Part shown: in pieces, positions 39,722 through 48,687 of the stretch | Layout: every line of letters starts with the position of its first letter | Position numbering within the stretch: position 1 is the stretch's first letter | From: Polycyclovorans algicola TG408 | GTDB taxonomy: Bacteria > Pseudomonadota > Gammaproteobacteria > Nevskiales > Nevskiaceae | Direction of reading: 5' to 3' | Assembly: GCF_000711245.1 (NCBI RefSeq) | Contig: NZ_JOMH01000001.1 | Coordinates: 490,830 to 554,829 of the forward strand | Length of the DNA: 64,000 bases | The notes under the pieces: generated by a model | What the model saw: the letters and a program-made list of their open reading frames with translations, nothing else | Told to the model about the DNA's origin: nothing | Database searches by the model: none | Made by a program: the position numbers and the translations under genes

Positions 39722-40776
39722 GAGGCCTCGGGGGTGGTTGTGGCCGCGGTGTGGGCGACCCGTTGTTCGATCATGCGCCGGATGGGCGCGGGGAGCCCGA
39801 GGGTAAGGGCTTGCGTCGGGGCGTGCCAGATCAGGTCGTCGTTCACGGCGGGCTGGCCCTGCAGATGCACCGGGTCCATCTGCAGATCGAAGTGCGTAAA
39901 GCTGTGGGCGATGGGCGTCAGCGGGGTGTTGTCGAACGGTTGCAAGGCGTCCAGCCCGCTGGGCCATGCATCGCCGGCCATGATCACCGGCAGACTCCAC
40001 AGCCCGCCCCAGATGCCGCGCTGCGGACGGCGCGCCAGCAGAATCTCGCCGTCGTGGTTCTCGACCACCAGCACCTGCGCCTGCTTTCGTGGCCGCGCGC
40101 GCCTGGGCTTGGGCGTGGGCAGGCTGGCCACGCTGCCCTGCTGCCGCGCCAGGCAGTCCTCTTGCACCGGGCAGAGCAGGCATTGCGGGCGCCTTGCCGT
40201 GCAACAGGTGGCGCCCAGGTCCATCAGCGCCTGCGTGTAGTCGGCGTATCGGGCTTCGGGCAGACGTGATTCGGCAAGCGCCCAGAAAGCCTTTGACACG
40301 GCCGGCGTGCCCGGCCAGCCGTGCAGCGCGGCGTGGCGTGCCAACACGCGGCGCACGTTGCCGTCGAGAATGGGCGCGCGCGCATCAAAGGCCTGACTGA
40401 CGATGGCCCCCGCGGTCGAGCGCCCGATACCCGGCAATGCCAGGCAGCCTTCGACGGTGCGGGGAAATTCCCCGCCCAAGCCATTCGCCACGCCCTGAGC
40501 GCAGGCGTGCAGGTTGCGGGCGCGGGCGTAGTAGCCAAGGCCCGACCAGTGGGCGAGCACGTCATCCAGCGGTGCGGCGGCCAGCGTTGCGACGTCGGGA
40601 AAGCGCGCCATAAAGCGCGTGAAGTACGGAATGACCGTCGCGACCTGCGTCTGCTGCAGCATGATCTCCGACACCCACACGCGGTATGCCGAGCGCGGCC
40701 GCTGCCACGGCAGATCGTGTCTGCCGTGTGCATCGAACCACTGCAGCACGCGCTCCGCGAACGGCTTTGCACTCAC
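39718..40776 (-). CDS. mutY: A/G-specific adenine glycosylase MutY
   Basis: 352 residues. The HhH-GPD core shows PWQRPRSAYRVWVSEIMLQQ (catalytic Glu), the hairpin ALPGIGRSTAGAI and the Asp in PILDGNVRRVLAR. The 4Fe-4S cluster ligands are C-x6-C-x2-C-x5-C in CTARRPQCLLCPVQEDC. The C-terminal MutT-like domain, VVENHDGEILLARRPQRGIW, recognises 8-oxoG. MutY removes A mispaired with 8-oxoG. It overlaps asmA upstream by 4 bp and yggX downstream by 4 bp. Confidence 0.97.
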   Translation of the reverse strand: MSAKPFAERVLQWFDAHGRHDLPWQRPRSAYRVWVSEIMLQQTQVATVIPYFTRFMARFPDVATLAAAPLDDVLAHWSGLGYYARARNLHACAQGVANGLGGEFPRTVEGCLALPGIGRSTAGAIVSQAFDARAPILDGNVRRVLARHAALHGWPGTPAVSKAFWALAESRLPEARYADYTQALMDLGATCCTARRPQCLLCPVQEDCLARQQGSVASLPTPKPRRARPRKQAQVLVVENHDGEILLARRPQRGIWGGLWSLPVIMAGDAWPSGLDALQPFDNTPLTPIAHSFTHFDLQMDPVHLQGQPAVNDDLIWHAPTQALTLGLPAPIRRMIEQRVAHTAATTTPEAS

Positions 40777-43226
40777 GACGCAGGTTCGGGGGTCGCCTCG
40801 GCCGCAGGCTCAGCGGTGGGCGTCGGCCTGGCACGCGGCGCGCGACCAAACAGGCCGCGAATGGCATCGACCGCGCCGTCGCCCAGCTCTTCTTCGATTT
40901 TTGACTCGACCTTCTCTTTCGCGCGGGCTTCCTCGGCCTTGGCCTTGGTGCGCAACTCTTCTTCGTCCACCCCGAGGCGCTCCCGCGCTTCGCTGACGGC
41001 CTTCGACTTCAAGGCCTCCTTGAAGTCGAAACGCACCTTGGGGTCGAACAGGCTGCCACTGAGCGCGATGGGAATGGTCAGACCGCGCAGAGCTTCAAGC
41101 TCCTTGCCGCCCTGACCGGTGGCGGTGGCGACCACCGTCGGTTTGGCGAGGAATTCCAGCGTTTCATTGACCAGATTGATCTTGCCGCCGCCATCAAGGC
41201 GGAACAGCGGGCTGGCCGCGTCAAGCAGCGTGGTTTCAAGCACGCCGTTGGTGATTTTTGCAGCGAAGGCCAGCGACGAGAAGTCGGTTTCTTCGACCGT
41301 GGCCGGCGCCCGTGCCGCGGCTGCGTTGCCGGTGAAGGCCGCCTCGGCGCGGCGCAACGCGGCACCGAGGTTGAAGCCCTTGACCGCGCCATCACGCAAC
41401 TGCGCCGAGAGCTGCCCGTTGAGCGCCGCGCGCAGATCGCCGACGGTGTTGCCGCTGGTACGCAGATCGACATCGAACTGGGTGAGGCCCGACAGGTATT
41501 CCTTGCCGATGAAGTCTTTCAGGAAGGGCGCCGCCTGAAACGCGTCGAGTCCGGCCTTGAGGTTCCAGCCGGGGTTGTCGCCGGGGGTGTAGCGGTGATC
41601 CAGCGCGATGTTGCCGCCATAGAGCTTGGCTGCAATCTGCTGGCGCTTGGGCTGGCCGGCGGCGCCGCTGAGGGTGACTTGCGCGTCATTGAGGGTGAGC
41701 CCGCTGACCTTGAGCTCGCCGATGCGCAGCACGCCATCGACGTTAAGTGCATCGAGCATCTCGGTGGGCAACTGGATGGCGTTGATGTCGCCGCCTTCCT
41801 CGCCATCCGCCTTTTTGTCGCCGCCATCACCTTCTTCGGTGGGCGGCATGTAGCGGTCGGCGTCGAGCCGGTCGACGTTGAGGTCGAAGCGGATCGCCTG
41901 GCTGGCAAAGTCACGCACCTCGGCCGAGCCGCGCGCGGTGGTGTCGTCCAGCACCAGCACGATGTTTTTCAGTGCAATGCCGCGCGTGCCGCCGCCGATG
42001 TCACTGCTGAACTGCAACTTCTGCAGCGCGGTGTCGTCCTGCATGGGCGGCAGTTCGATGCCGAGTTCGGCCGCCAGCTTGCGCGGCGAGAACGCGGCCA
42101 GCGCCAGCTTGCCCTGTGCCTGCGGCGCGTCGCTGTCGAGTTTGCTGGCATCGACGTTGCCGCTGAGGTTGGCTTCGCCGGCCTTCAGCGACAGGCCGTT
42201 CACGCTCGCGGTGTTGGCCGTGCCGTCGTAACTGACGTCACCGCGCAGGGTGATGTCGACGGGTTTGTTGAGGGCCTTGCTGCTGGCGGTGGCATCCAGC
42301 GCCAACTTGCTCAGCGCCAACTTCATCGCGGTCCAGTCGAGCTCGACGGGCGAGGTCAGGCGGCCTTTGGCGCTGCCCTCGGCGTGGGTTACATCGAAAT
42401 CGACGGCGAGATCCACCCAGTCGAGGCGAGTGTCGGTGAGGTTGATATTGGGGTTGCCGGTGAGCTCGCTGGTGGCCGCCAGACCCTCACCTTCAAGCTT
42501 GATCGCGGTCTTCAGATCGGCAATGGCCACCCGCGAGAAATCTTCTTCAGGAGAAATGCGGCTGCTCAGGTCCCAGCGCACGGTCATGGCAGGTTCGCCA
42601 AGGGTGATCTGTGCCCCGGTGGTGACGTCGAAGGCTTCGCCCAGGGCGAGCCGCCCGGTGGCCAGCGAAAAATCCTCGATCTTGATGTTCTGGTCGGCTT
42701 GCCGGTCGTCGAAGTGGATGGCCGCGTTGGTGATGTTGATGCCGCCAATGTCGATTTGCCGAGGGTCGAAACCGCCTTCGGCCGTCGCGGCTTCGGGCTC
42801 TTCTTCAGGGGCGTCTTCACCGGCGTCGGCCAGATCGTCCCAGTTGGTGGTGCCGTCAGCCTTGCGCGCGAGGTTGGCGGTGAGCCCGTTGAGCGTGATG
42901 GCGCTGACCTCCAGTTGCCGGTCAAACAGCAGTGGCAGCACCTTGACGCCGACGTCGGCCTCTTCAATCGACGCGAAGGGCTCATCGCCAAAGCCTTCGG
43001 CGTTACCGAGTGCGGCGTCATTGACCCGCAGCTTCACCCACGGAAACACCTTCAGTTCGATCTGGCCAAGTGCGAAGGTTCGTCCGGTGGCTTCTTCGAC
43101 CTTGCTGGCGATGGTGTCGCGGTAGTCATTGGGGTCGATCAGCAACGGCAGTGCAATGGCCACGCCGATCAACAGCAGCAACAGCGCGCCGAACGCGGCC
43201 AGAACAATTTTCAGTGCCTTGGGCAT
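40773..43226 (-). CDS. AsmA-family protein
   Basis: 817 residues. One N-terminal membrane helix (about 6-28) is followed by the AsmA domain: NDYRDTIASKVEEATGRTFALG, FPWVKLRVNDAALGNAEGF and long repeating beta-rich blocks. The C-terminal part includes FQAAPFLKDFIGKEYLSGLTQ, GDLRAALNGQLSAQLRDGAV and a charged coiled coil (EELRTKAKAEEARAKEKVE). AsmA-like proteins act in outer-membrane lipid and porin assembly as possible bridge-like lipid carriers. The acidic linker (EDAPEEEPEAATAEGGF) is low-complexity. It starts the asmA-mutY-yggX unit. Confidence 0.92.
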   Translation of the reverse strand: MPKALKIVLAAFGALLLLLIGVAIALPLLIDPNDYRDTIASKVEEATGRTFALGQIELKVFPWVKLRVNDAALGNAEGFGDEPFASIEEADVGVKVLPLLFDRQLEVSAITLNGLTANLARKADGTTNWDDLADAGEDAPEEEPEAATAEGGFDPRQIDIGGINITNAAIHFDDRQADQNIKIEDFSLATGRLALGEAFDVTTGAQITLGEPAMTVRWDLSSRISPEEDFSRVAIADLKTAIKLEGEGLAATSELTGNPNINLTDTRLDWVDLAVDFDVTHAEGSAKGRLTSPVELDWTAMKLALSKLALDATASSKALNKPVDITLRGDVSYDGTANTASVNGLSLKAGEANLSGNVDASKLDSDAPQAQGKLALAAFSPRKLAAELGIELPPMQDDTALQKLQFSSDIGGGTRGIALKNIVLVLDDTTARGSAEVRDFASQAIRFDLNVDRLDADRYMPPTEEGDGGDKKADGEEGGDINAIQLPTEMLDALNVDGVLRIGELKVSGLTLNDAQVTLSGAAGQPKRQQIAAKLYGGNIALDHRYTPGDNPGWNLKAGLDAFQAAPFLKDFIGKEYLSGLTQFDVDLRTSGNTVGDLRAALNGQLSAQLRDGAVKGFNLGAALRRAEAAFTGNAAAARAPATVEETDFSSLAFAAKITNGVLETTLLDAASPLFRLDGGGKINLVNETLEFLAKPTVVATATGQGGKELEALRGLTIPIALSGSLFDPKVRFDFKEALKSKAVSEARERLGVDEEELRTKAKAEEARAKEKVESKIEEELGDGAVDAIRGLFGRAPRARPTPTAEPAAEATPEPAS

Positions 43227-43328
43227 GAGGCCCCCCTTCTCGAAGTCGAATCAGGCCATCATAAACGTGCTGTTACCGACCGGACTCTGAACCGGCACCC
43301 TGTCGCCGCACGAGTCGAGGACATCACC

Positions 43329-43565
43329 GTGTTAACCCTTGTGGAAGTCGCGCTGACACTCGCCGGCCTGGCGCTGATCGTTTACCTGATTTACCTGCTG
43401 TTCTACTCGAAGAGCGAGGCCTTGCGCAGTGAGGCCAGTGGCAAAAGTAGTGGCCGTCGCATTGACCGCCGTGAGCAGGAGCGTCAGGACCGCCGTCACC
43501 GAGATGCCTCGCCCCCGGAAGGTGAAGACCGTCGCAGCGGCCCGCGTCGCGACCGGGAGGACTAA
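43329..43565 (+). CDS. Small membrane protein with a charged tail
   Basis: 78 residues from a GTG at 43329 (an internal GTG also possible). A hydrophobic helix, VALTLAGLALIVYLIYLLFY, is followed by a highly charged tail (RRIDRREQERQDRRHRD, then GEDRRSGPRRDRED). No family is recognised. The tail is convergent with thiS, overlapping it by four bases. Codon use and a helix-plus-basic-tail form look genuine but the protein is short. Confidence 0.5.
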   Translation: MLTLVEVALTLAGLALIVYLIYLLFYSKSEALRSEASGKSSGRRIDRREQERQDRRHRDASPPEGEDRRSGPRRDRED

Positions 43566-43753
43566 CCCCCGCCGACGGCGTGCACCACCTCGATCTGGTC
43601 GTCCTGTGCGAGCGCATGATCCGGCCAGGTCGAGCGCGGGACCACCGCACCATTGACTGCGATGGCTATACGTCGCCCGGCCAACGACAACTCGTCGATC
43701 AGGGCGGCGACGGTCGGCGGCGTGCCGGGATGAGGTTGTCCGTTGACGGTCAT
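43562..43753 (-). CDS. thiS: Sulphur carrier protein ThiS
   Basis: 63 residues. MTVNGQPHPGTPPTVAALID and RRIAIAVNGAVVPRSTW match the ubiquitin-like ThiS fold, and the C-terminus, VVHAVGGG, ends in the Gly-Gly tail needed for adenylation by ThiF and for thiocarboxylate sulphur delivery to the thiazole. No thiG, thiF or thiE gene is adjacent, so the gene is isolated. It is divergent from the tRNA-Gly, with 65 bp between starts. Confidence 0.88.
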   Translation of the reverse strand: MTVNGQPHPGTPPTVAALIDELSLAGRRIAIAVNGAVVPRSTWPDHALAQDDQIEVVHAVGGG

Positions 43754-43801
43754 GAGGAAACGATTTGTCGGTCGCGGTACTAAATTGAGTCGCGGCGGCC
43801 C

Positions 43802-43807
43802 TATAAT
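43802..43807 (+). promoter_or_regulatory. Consensus -10 box before tRNA-Gly
   Basis: A perfect TATAAT lies 11 bp before the tRNA. A good -35 is not at the ideal spacing: TTGAGT at 43785 is 11 bp upstream, too close, so this could be an activator-dependent or weak -35 promoter. A GC-rich discriminator (GGCACTGCTG) follows, as for stable RNA promoters. Confidence 0.45.
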
Positions 43808-43818
43808 TCGGCACTGCT

Positions 43819-43892
43819 GCGGGTGTAGCTCAATGGTAGAGCAGAAGCTTCCCAAGCTTACGACGAGGGTTCGATTCCCTTCACCCGCTCCA
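43819..43892 (+). tRNA. tRNA-Gly (anticodon CCC)
   Basis: The 7-bp acceptor stem GCGGGTG/CACCCGC, a D arm GCTC/GAGC, anticodon loop TTCCCAA and T arm GAGGG-TTCGATT-CCCTT fold well, ending with an encoded CCA (43890-43892). Anticodon CCC reads GGG. The top pair of the anticodon stem is a G-A mismatch. It matches the E. coli glyU type closely. Confidence 0.95.
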
Positions 43893-43942
43893 TAATGGTG
43901 TTTCTGGCCCACTCCAATCGTCGAGACGGTAACCTCCGATTG

Positions 43943-44377
43943 ATGAGCATTCTTTCCTCGCTGCGCAGTTGGCTGGCCATTTCACTCTGGGTGACGAGTT
44001 TCGTCGTCGTCGCTCAAAGCCGTTTTTTCCCCGAGCCCGACTGGCAGGCTTGGGTCGATCAGCTGATGACCGACGTTGACCGCGAGGCGCGGGTTGAGAC
44101 CGAGCGCCCCCGGGGCTCGGTGGCCGGCGAGCGGACGGCCATGGCCATTGCCCGGCAGGTCTGGACCGACAACCTGGGACGCGACGTGGCCGAGGCAGCG
44201 CGACCTTATCGGGCGTTCAAGCGGCATAACCTGTGGATTGTCACCGGCACCGAGGGCATCGAGCGACCGGGTGACGGCCCGGTGCTGGTGCTCACGCGCG
44301 ATGCCGGTGCGGTGGTGTTGATCCGGCCACCGCTAGACGATGATCAAGCGGCCGCGCGAACTGCAAACCCTGGCTGA
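43943..44377 (+). CDS. Uncharacterised protein with signal anchor, NTF2-fold-like
   Basis: 144 residues from the ATG at 43943, about 50 bp after the tRNA. An N-terminal signal anchor ([17 protein letters not shown]) is followed by [19 protein letters not shown] and [32 protein letters not shown]. The 'Pro-x-Ala/Tyr ... Trp-Val-x-Gly-Thr ... Gly-x-Val' rhythm resembles NTF2-fold immunity-type proteins, but similarity is faint. The 3' end overlaps the convergent dusC by 34 bp. The role is unknown. Confidence 0.6.
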   Translation: MSILSSLRSWLAISLWVTSFVVVAQSRFFPEPDWQAWVDQLMTDVDREARVETERPRGSVAGERTAMAIARQVWTDNLGRDVAEAARPYRAFKRHNLWIVTGTEGIERPGDGPVLVLTRDAGAVVLIRPPLDDDQAAARTANPG

Positions 44378-45336
44378 TTTTTGGCCGCAGCCACTTGTGC
44401 CGCCACCGCCGAGTCGAGCTGCACGCAGTCGCGGCCTCGGCGAATCTCAAGAAAGAAGGCCTGCGCTTCCGGGTAATGGCGTGACAGCGCAAACACCCAC
44501 TGCTTGAGCCTGCCCGGCGCGTGGCGCTCGGGCACCTGGGCGCGGAGGGTCTGCCAGTAGGCGCCCATCATCACCACGAGGTCAGTCCAATCCAGCGGCA
44601 TGCAAGCCTGCCCTTTTGCGGCAGCGTGTATATGTCGTGCAAGATCGGGGCGGGCGACAAGGCCGCGACCAAGCATGAAGTTGTCGACGCCACTTTCGGC
44701 TCGGCAGCGCCGCCAGTCGGCCACCGACCAGACCTCGCCATTGGCATAGACCGGCACCGACACGACCTCGGCGATGCGCGCAATCCAGTGCCAGTACGCG
44801 GGCGGGTTGTAACCGTCGGCCCGCGTGCGGGCGTGCACCACCATTTCGGCCGCGCCGCCATCAGCCAGCGCCCGGGCGCAGTCGAGTGCACGTGAGGTGT
44901 CGGCATAGCCGAGCCGCATCTTGGCGGTGACCGGCACCCGCATCGGCACTGAGGCTCGCACCGCCGAGACAATTCGATGCAGCAACGCCGGATCGTCAAG
45001 CAGCACGGCGCCGCCGCGATTGCGGTTGACGATCTTTGCCGGGCAACCAAAGTTGAGGTCGATCACTGGGGCGCCGAGTTCGGCGGCGCGTGCCGCGTTT
45101 TCGGCCATGCAGGTCGGGTCGCCGCCCAGCAACTGCAGTCGCACGGGCGTGCCACTGGCAGTCGTCCAGCCGGATGCAAGTTCTGGCGCCAACGCGTGGA
45201 ACACCTTGGGCGGCAGCAGGCGGTCGGTGACGCGAACGAACTCGGTCACGCACCAGTCGATGCCGCCCACGGCGGTGATCATCTGCCGCATTCGGGCGTC
45301 GACAACGCCCTCCATCGGGGCCAGGGCAATCCGCAT
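44344..45336 (-). CDS. dusC: tRNA-dihydrouridine synthase (DusC type)
   Basis: 330 residues. The FMN-binding barrel begins [17 protein letters not shown], and the family block [20 protein letters not shown] carries the GCP Cys. [57 protein letters not shown] and [16 protein letters not shown] follow. The YNPPAYW block is typical of the DusC subfamily (U16). Together with tRNA-Gly close by, it is a translation-related gene pair, though on opposite strands. Confidence 0.92.
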   Translation of the reverse strand: MRIALAPMEGVVDARMRQMITAVGGIDWCVTEFVRVTDRLLPPKVFHALAPELASGWTTASGTPVRLQLLGGDPTCMAENAARAAELGAPVIDLNFGCPAKIVNRNRGGAVLLDDPALLHRIVSAVRASVPMRVPVTAKMRLGYADTSRALDCARALADGGAAEMVVHARTRADGYNPPAYWHWIARIAEVVSVPVYANGEVWSVADWRRCRAESGVDNFMLGRGLVARPDLARHIHAAAKGQACMPLDWTDLVVMMGAYWQTLRAQVPERHAPGRLKQWVFALSRHYPEAQAFFLEIRRGRDCVQLDSAVAAQVAAAKNQPGFAVRAAA

Positions 45337-45364
45337 CAGCGTGCCTATCGGCGGACCGGCCGAG

Positions 45365-45802
45365 TCACGGCAGATCGAGATCGAAAAGGCTGGTGGCGAT
45401 GGTGTCTAGCACCAGCACACGATCCTGATTGTGGACGCGCCACTGCCAGCGCAACTTGCCGACCTTACCGCTGGACGACACCCCGGTGCCGAGCACGTCC
45501 AGGGTAATGGTCAGCGCGTCATCGGGGCGCACCGGCGCGGTCCATTTCAGGTACTCCAGCCCCGGCGAGCCGATCGAGCCCGAGTCCAGCAGCGGGCCCT
45601 CGCAGACCGTGCGCATGGTCAGGGCACAAGTCTGCCAACCGCTGGCAATCAGCCCTTTCCAGCGGCTCTTGGTCGCCCATTCGGGGTCGGTGTGGAACGG
45701 CTGCGGGTCCCACAGGCGGGCAAAATTGATGATCTCGGCCTCGCTGAGCGACACCGGGCCCAGCGTGAGGGTCTGATCGGGCGAGAAGTCGTGAAATTTC
45801 AT
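45365..45802 (-). CDS. MaoC-like hot-dog dehydratase
   Basis: 145 residues. The hydratase-2 motif is seen in [20 protein letters not shown] (Asp and His about residues 31 and 36). [18 protein letters not shown] and [20 protein letters not shown] complete the hot-dog fold. Such proteins hydrate enoyl-CoA or release acyl groups; substrate unknown. It is 28 bp downstream of dusC on the same strand direction of reading (maoC is upstream in transcription) so the two may be cotranscribed. Confidence 0.88.
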   Translation of the reverse strand: MKFHDFSPDQTLTLGPVSLSEAEIINFARLWDPQPFHTDPEWATKSRWKGLIASGWQTCALTMRTVCEGPLLDSGSIGSPGLEYLKWTAPVRPDDALTITLDVLGTGVSSSGKVGKLRWQWRVHNQDRVLVLDTIATSLFDLDLP

Positions 45803-45973
45803 GGGGCGTCAGTGACGGCGGAGAGGTCGCTATGGTGCCAGTGCGGCGACAACGCTGCCGCCGCGGGTCGGCGCTCACATGCGTGCGCACTTGATGGCCG
45901 GACCGGACAAAAGTGTTACGTTCCGTTGCCCGCGCTGGAGGGCAATAACCACCAAAACAAATGGGAGAACACC

Positions 45974-46591
45974 ATGAGAATTCACACAGCCGGGCTTAGC
46001 GCCCTGATGTTGTCGGCCTTCGCGTTTCAGGCGAATGCGCAGCAAACATCTTTTGGTCATGTCGATGCGTATTACATTCCTCGTGCCGACTTGGAGCTTT
46101 CTGACGCAACCGGCAGCGCCGAGGATGACGGTGACGGGTTCGGGCTCAAGGGCCGGTTCCTGGTCTCCGAGCAGCTCTTCATCGCCGCCGAGTACCAGGC
46201 CGTCGAGTATGACGACAGCAACATCGAACTCGATCAGGTGCGGGTCGGCTTGGGGTTGGGTCTGCCCATCAACACCGCGCTGCGGTTCGTTGGGCAGGTC
46301 GAATACGTCGATGTCGAAGTCGACACTCCAGGATTCAGTTCCGAAGGCGAGGACGGGTTCGGCGTACATGGCGGCCTGGAGGCCGTGCTGTCGCCGCAAT
46401 TCTCACTGCACGGCAGCGTTGGATTCCTCTCCCTTGGCGACACCGACGGTCCAGAGTTCTTGATCGGTGCACGTTTCCATGTCGCACCTAACTTCAGCCT
46501 GTTTGCTGACTACCGCGCCAGCCGTTTCAGTGACAGCGGCACCGATTTAGATCTGGACGATCTGCGCATCGGCGCCGGTTTCCACTTCTAA
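45974..46591 (+). CDS. Outer-membrane beta-barrel protein (copy 1)
   Basis: 205 residues from the ATG at 45974 after GGGAG. A Sec signal (ends FQANAQ, about residue 22) is followed by short barrel strands of alternating polarity: SFGHVDAYYIPRADL, FGLKGRFLVSEQLFIAAEYQ, DQVRVGLGLGLP, FGVHGGLEAVLSPQFSLHGS, GPEFLIGARFHV and FADYRASRF, with C-terminal Phe. The length suits an 8-stranded barrel. The gene at 47994 is a clear paralog. A strong terminator follows. Function unknown. Confidence 0.82.
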   Translation: MRIHTAGLSALMLSAFAFQANAQQTSFGHVDAYYIPRADLELSDATGSAEDDGDGFGLKGRFLVSEQLFIAAEYQAVEYDDSNIELDQVRVGLGLGLPINTALRFVGQVEYVDVEVDTPGFSSEGEDGFGVHGGLEAVLSPQFSLHGSVGFLSLGDTDGPEFLIGARFHVAPNFSLFADYRASRFSDSGTDLDLDDLRIGAGFHF

Positions 46592-46618
46592 GCAGAGATC
46601 TTAGCTGGAAGCACACGA

Positions 46619-46644
46619 ACACCCTGCCAGCGCAGGGTGTTTTT
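46619..46644 (+). terminator. Rho-independent terminator after outer-membrane barrel copy 1
   Basis: ACACCCTGC (46619-46627) and GCAGGGTGT (46632-46640) with loop CAGC, followed by TTTT. It ends the barrel transcript. Confidence 0.85.
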
Positions 46645-46661
46645 GGTTGCGGCTGGCGACG

Positions 46662-47828
46662 CTATCGCGCTTGATAAACCGCCCGCTCAAATCGCCGTAC
46701 GACCTCGACGATGGCGGGATCGAAGAACGGTAGTGACTGGGCCAGAAAAATTGCCGTGATGTCCTGCACCGGGTCCACCCAGAAATAAATGTTGCTGAGC
46801 CCGACCCAGGCGTAGCTGCCGGCCGCGCGCCCTTCCGGCGTGGCTTCGGTGTTGATCAGCCCGCCCAGCCCGAACTTGCAGGCGGTTCCAGGGTGCAGGT
46901 CGACCGGGTGGCTGAAGTCGGGCATCGCCGTGGATATCGGCGTCATGTTCAGGTCACCAATCTGGTTACGGCGAATTTCGGCCACGGTCTCGGGTTTGAG
47001 CAGGGTCGCGCCGTCCAGCGAGCCGTCGTTGAGCAGCATGCGCATCAGCCTCATATAGTCCGGCGCGGTGCCAAACAGAGCGTGGCCGCCCATCTGGACT
47101 TCGGGTTGCGGAGGGAGTTCGAACGCCATGGGTTGCAGTCCGCCATCCGGCGTTCGCGCGTGCATGCTCGCGCGCCGCGCGGCCTGCTCGGCGTTGAGTG
47201 TGAAACCGGTATCGACCATGTTCAGCGGGTCGAAAAGCTCAGCCTTGAGATAGTCGCCGAGCCGCTTCCCGGTCACAGCTTCGAGCATCAGGCCGGCCCA
47301 GTCGATGCCGATGCCGTACACCCAGGCGCTGCCGGGGTCGGCGACCAGCGCGCGGTGCAGCGTCGCGCGGGTGCCACTGAGTACGTTGTCCTTGCCGGCG
47401 TCGACCAGCTCGCGCGCCACGTCGGGGTGAAACAGTTCGTAGCCGAGTCCGCTGGAATGGCTGAGCAAGTGACGCAGGGTGACGGGCGACCGCGGTGCTC
47501 GCAAAACCGGTTCGCCAGCGTCGGTGTAGCGCTCGCGAACCAGCAGCTCACCGAGCTCGGGGCAGACCTTGGCGGCGGGTGCGTCAAGATCGAGCAGGCC
47601 GCGCTCGACGCATTGCATGACCGCAACGCTGGTCACCACCTTGCTCAGCGACGCCAACCACGCGAGAGAATCGAGGGTCATTGTCGCGGCTTGCCCGCAC
47701 ACCCGAGCCCCGGCGGCACCCTCATAGAGCAGACCGCGGCGATTGCCGGCCATCGCCACCACGCCGGCGACGGCGTTGTTGGCCACGGCCTCGGTAAGAA
47801 CCTCGTCAAGGGCGGCTTTGAGGGGCAT
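46662..47828 (-). CDS. Serine hydrolase, beta-lactamase/class C-like
   Basis: 388 residues from the ATG at 47828, preceded by GGAGAG; the frame is open further but unsupported. The SxxK motif is WLASLSKVVTSVAV (Ser about 60), a Tyr appears in AWVYGIGIDWAGL in the position of YxN, and HALFGTAPDYMRLMRMLLNDG matches the third region. No signal peptide is seen, so it may be cytoplasmic, as in EstB-like esterases rather than secreted beta-lactamases. It lies convergent to the first barrel gene and divergent from the second. Substrate unknown. Confidence 0.87.
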   Translation of the reverse strand: MPLKAALDEVLTEAVANNAVAGVVAMAGNRRGLLYEGAAGARVCGQAATMTLDSLAWLASLSKVVTSVAVMQCVERGLLDLDAPAAKVCPELGELLVRERYTDAGEPVLRAPRSPVTLRHLLSHSSGLGYELFHPDVARELVDAGKDNVLSGTRATLHRALVADPGSAWVYGIGIDWAGLMLEAVTGKRLGDYLKAELFDPLNMVDTGFTLNAEQAARRASMHARTPDGGLQPMAFELPPQPEVQMGGHALFGTAPDYMRLMRMLLNDGSLDGATLLKPETVAEIRRNQIGDLNMTPISTAMPDFSHPVDLHPGTACKFGLGGLINTEATPEGRAAGSYAWVGLSNIYFWVDPVQDITAIFLAQSLPFFDPAIVEVVRRFERAVYQAR

Positions 47829-47993
47829 TGATCTCTCCAGATTGAATTTGGTTGCGCGACCCACCGGCGGCGCATCACTTTGGTGCACCACGAACCATTG
47901 TGGCGCAATCTTCGCCGGCCGTTCAGATTCATTGCGGTACCTTGCCTGGGTCCTGACTTGGACGCCATGTATAAGAATTAACTGGAGATTTTC

Positions 47994-48590
47994 ATGAAAC
48001 TCTATCAAGTGGGAATGGGCGTTTTGGCGTTGTCATCGCTGGCCTTCCACGCAAATGCCCAGCAACCTTCTTTCGGCCATCTCGATGGCTATTTCATCCC
48101 CAATGCTGAAATTGACGTCTCCCCAGGCGGCGACACGGACGGTGACGGCTTCGGCACCAAAGGCCGGTTTGCCATTGCCGATCAGTGGTTCATCAACGGT
48201 GAATACCAGGCGGTCGATTACGACCGTTCCGGTGATCTCGACCAGCTCCGTTTCGGCGTGGGAATGCACTCTCCACTGAACCAAAACGTGAATTTTGTCG
48301 GGCTGCTGGAATACATCAATGTTGACGGAGATCGTGGTGGTCCCGACGAAGACGGCTTTGGTGTACACGGTGGTCTCGAAGCCGCACTGGCACCGCAATT
48401 CATGGTCCACGGCAGCGTCGGCTACGTGATGCTGGATGATCTGGACGGCCCCGAGTTTCTGCTGGGTGTTCGTTATCAGGCCACACCGCAGATCAGCATT
48501 TTCGGCGATTACCGCATGACACGCTTGAGCGATCGAGGGGTTGATGTTGACCTGGACGACCTGCGTATCGGTGTGGGTTACCACTTCTGA
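47994..48590 (+). CDS. Outer-membrane beta-barrel protein (copy 2)
   Basis: 198 residues, SD CTGGAG. The Sec signal ends FHANAQ. It aligns with the protein at 45974 along its whole length (QQPSFGHLDGYFIPNAEIDV, FGTKGRFAIADQWFINGEYQ, DEDGFGVHGGLEAALAPQFM, GPEFLLGVRYQATPQIS, VDVDLDDLRIGVGYHF), so the two arose by duplication. As in copy 1, acidic loops (DTDGDGFG, DRGGPDEDG) resemble calcium-binding repeats. The terminal Phe fits BAM-mediated folding. Function unknown. Confidence 0.82.
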   Translation: MKLYQVGMGVLALSSLAFHANAQQPSFGHLDGYFIPNAEIDVSPGGDTDGDGFGTKGRFAIADQWFINGEYQAVDYDRSGDLDQLRFGVGMHSPLNQNVNFVGLLEYINVDGDRGGPDEDGFGVHGGLEAALAPQFMVHGSVGYVMLDDLDGPEFLLGVRYQATPQISIFGDYRMTRLSDRGVDVDLDDLRIGVGYHF

Positions 48591-48614
48591 TTGTCGGTTT
48601 CACGCAGTAAACGG

Positions 48615-48637
48615 ACCCCGCCTCGGCGGGGTTTTTT
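48615..48637 (+). terminator. Rho-independent terminator after outer-membrane barrel copy 2
   Basis: CCCCGC (48616-48621) and GCGGGG (48626-48631) with a four-base loop, followed by TTTTTT. Confidence 0.88.
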
Positions 48638-48687
48638 GTGGGTGCGAGAGGCTTGCGTTTTGCGAGGCAGGCGCCATAAATACACCC

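Noticed and set aside
41595-43565. A 656-codon plus-strand open frame opposite asmA
   Set aside because: It is a frame shadow of the asmA gene in GC-rich DNA; only its last 79 codons, after asmA ends, look like a gene.
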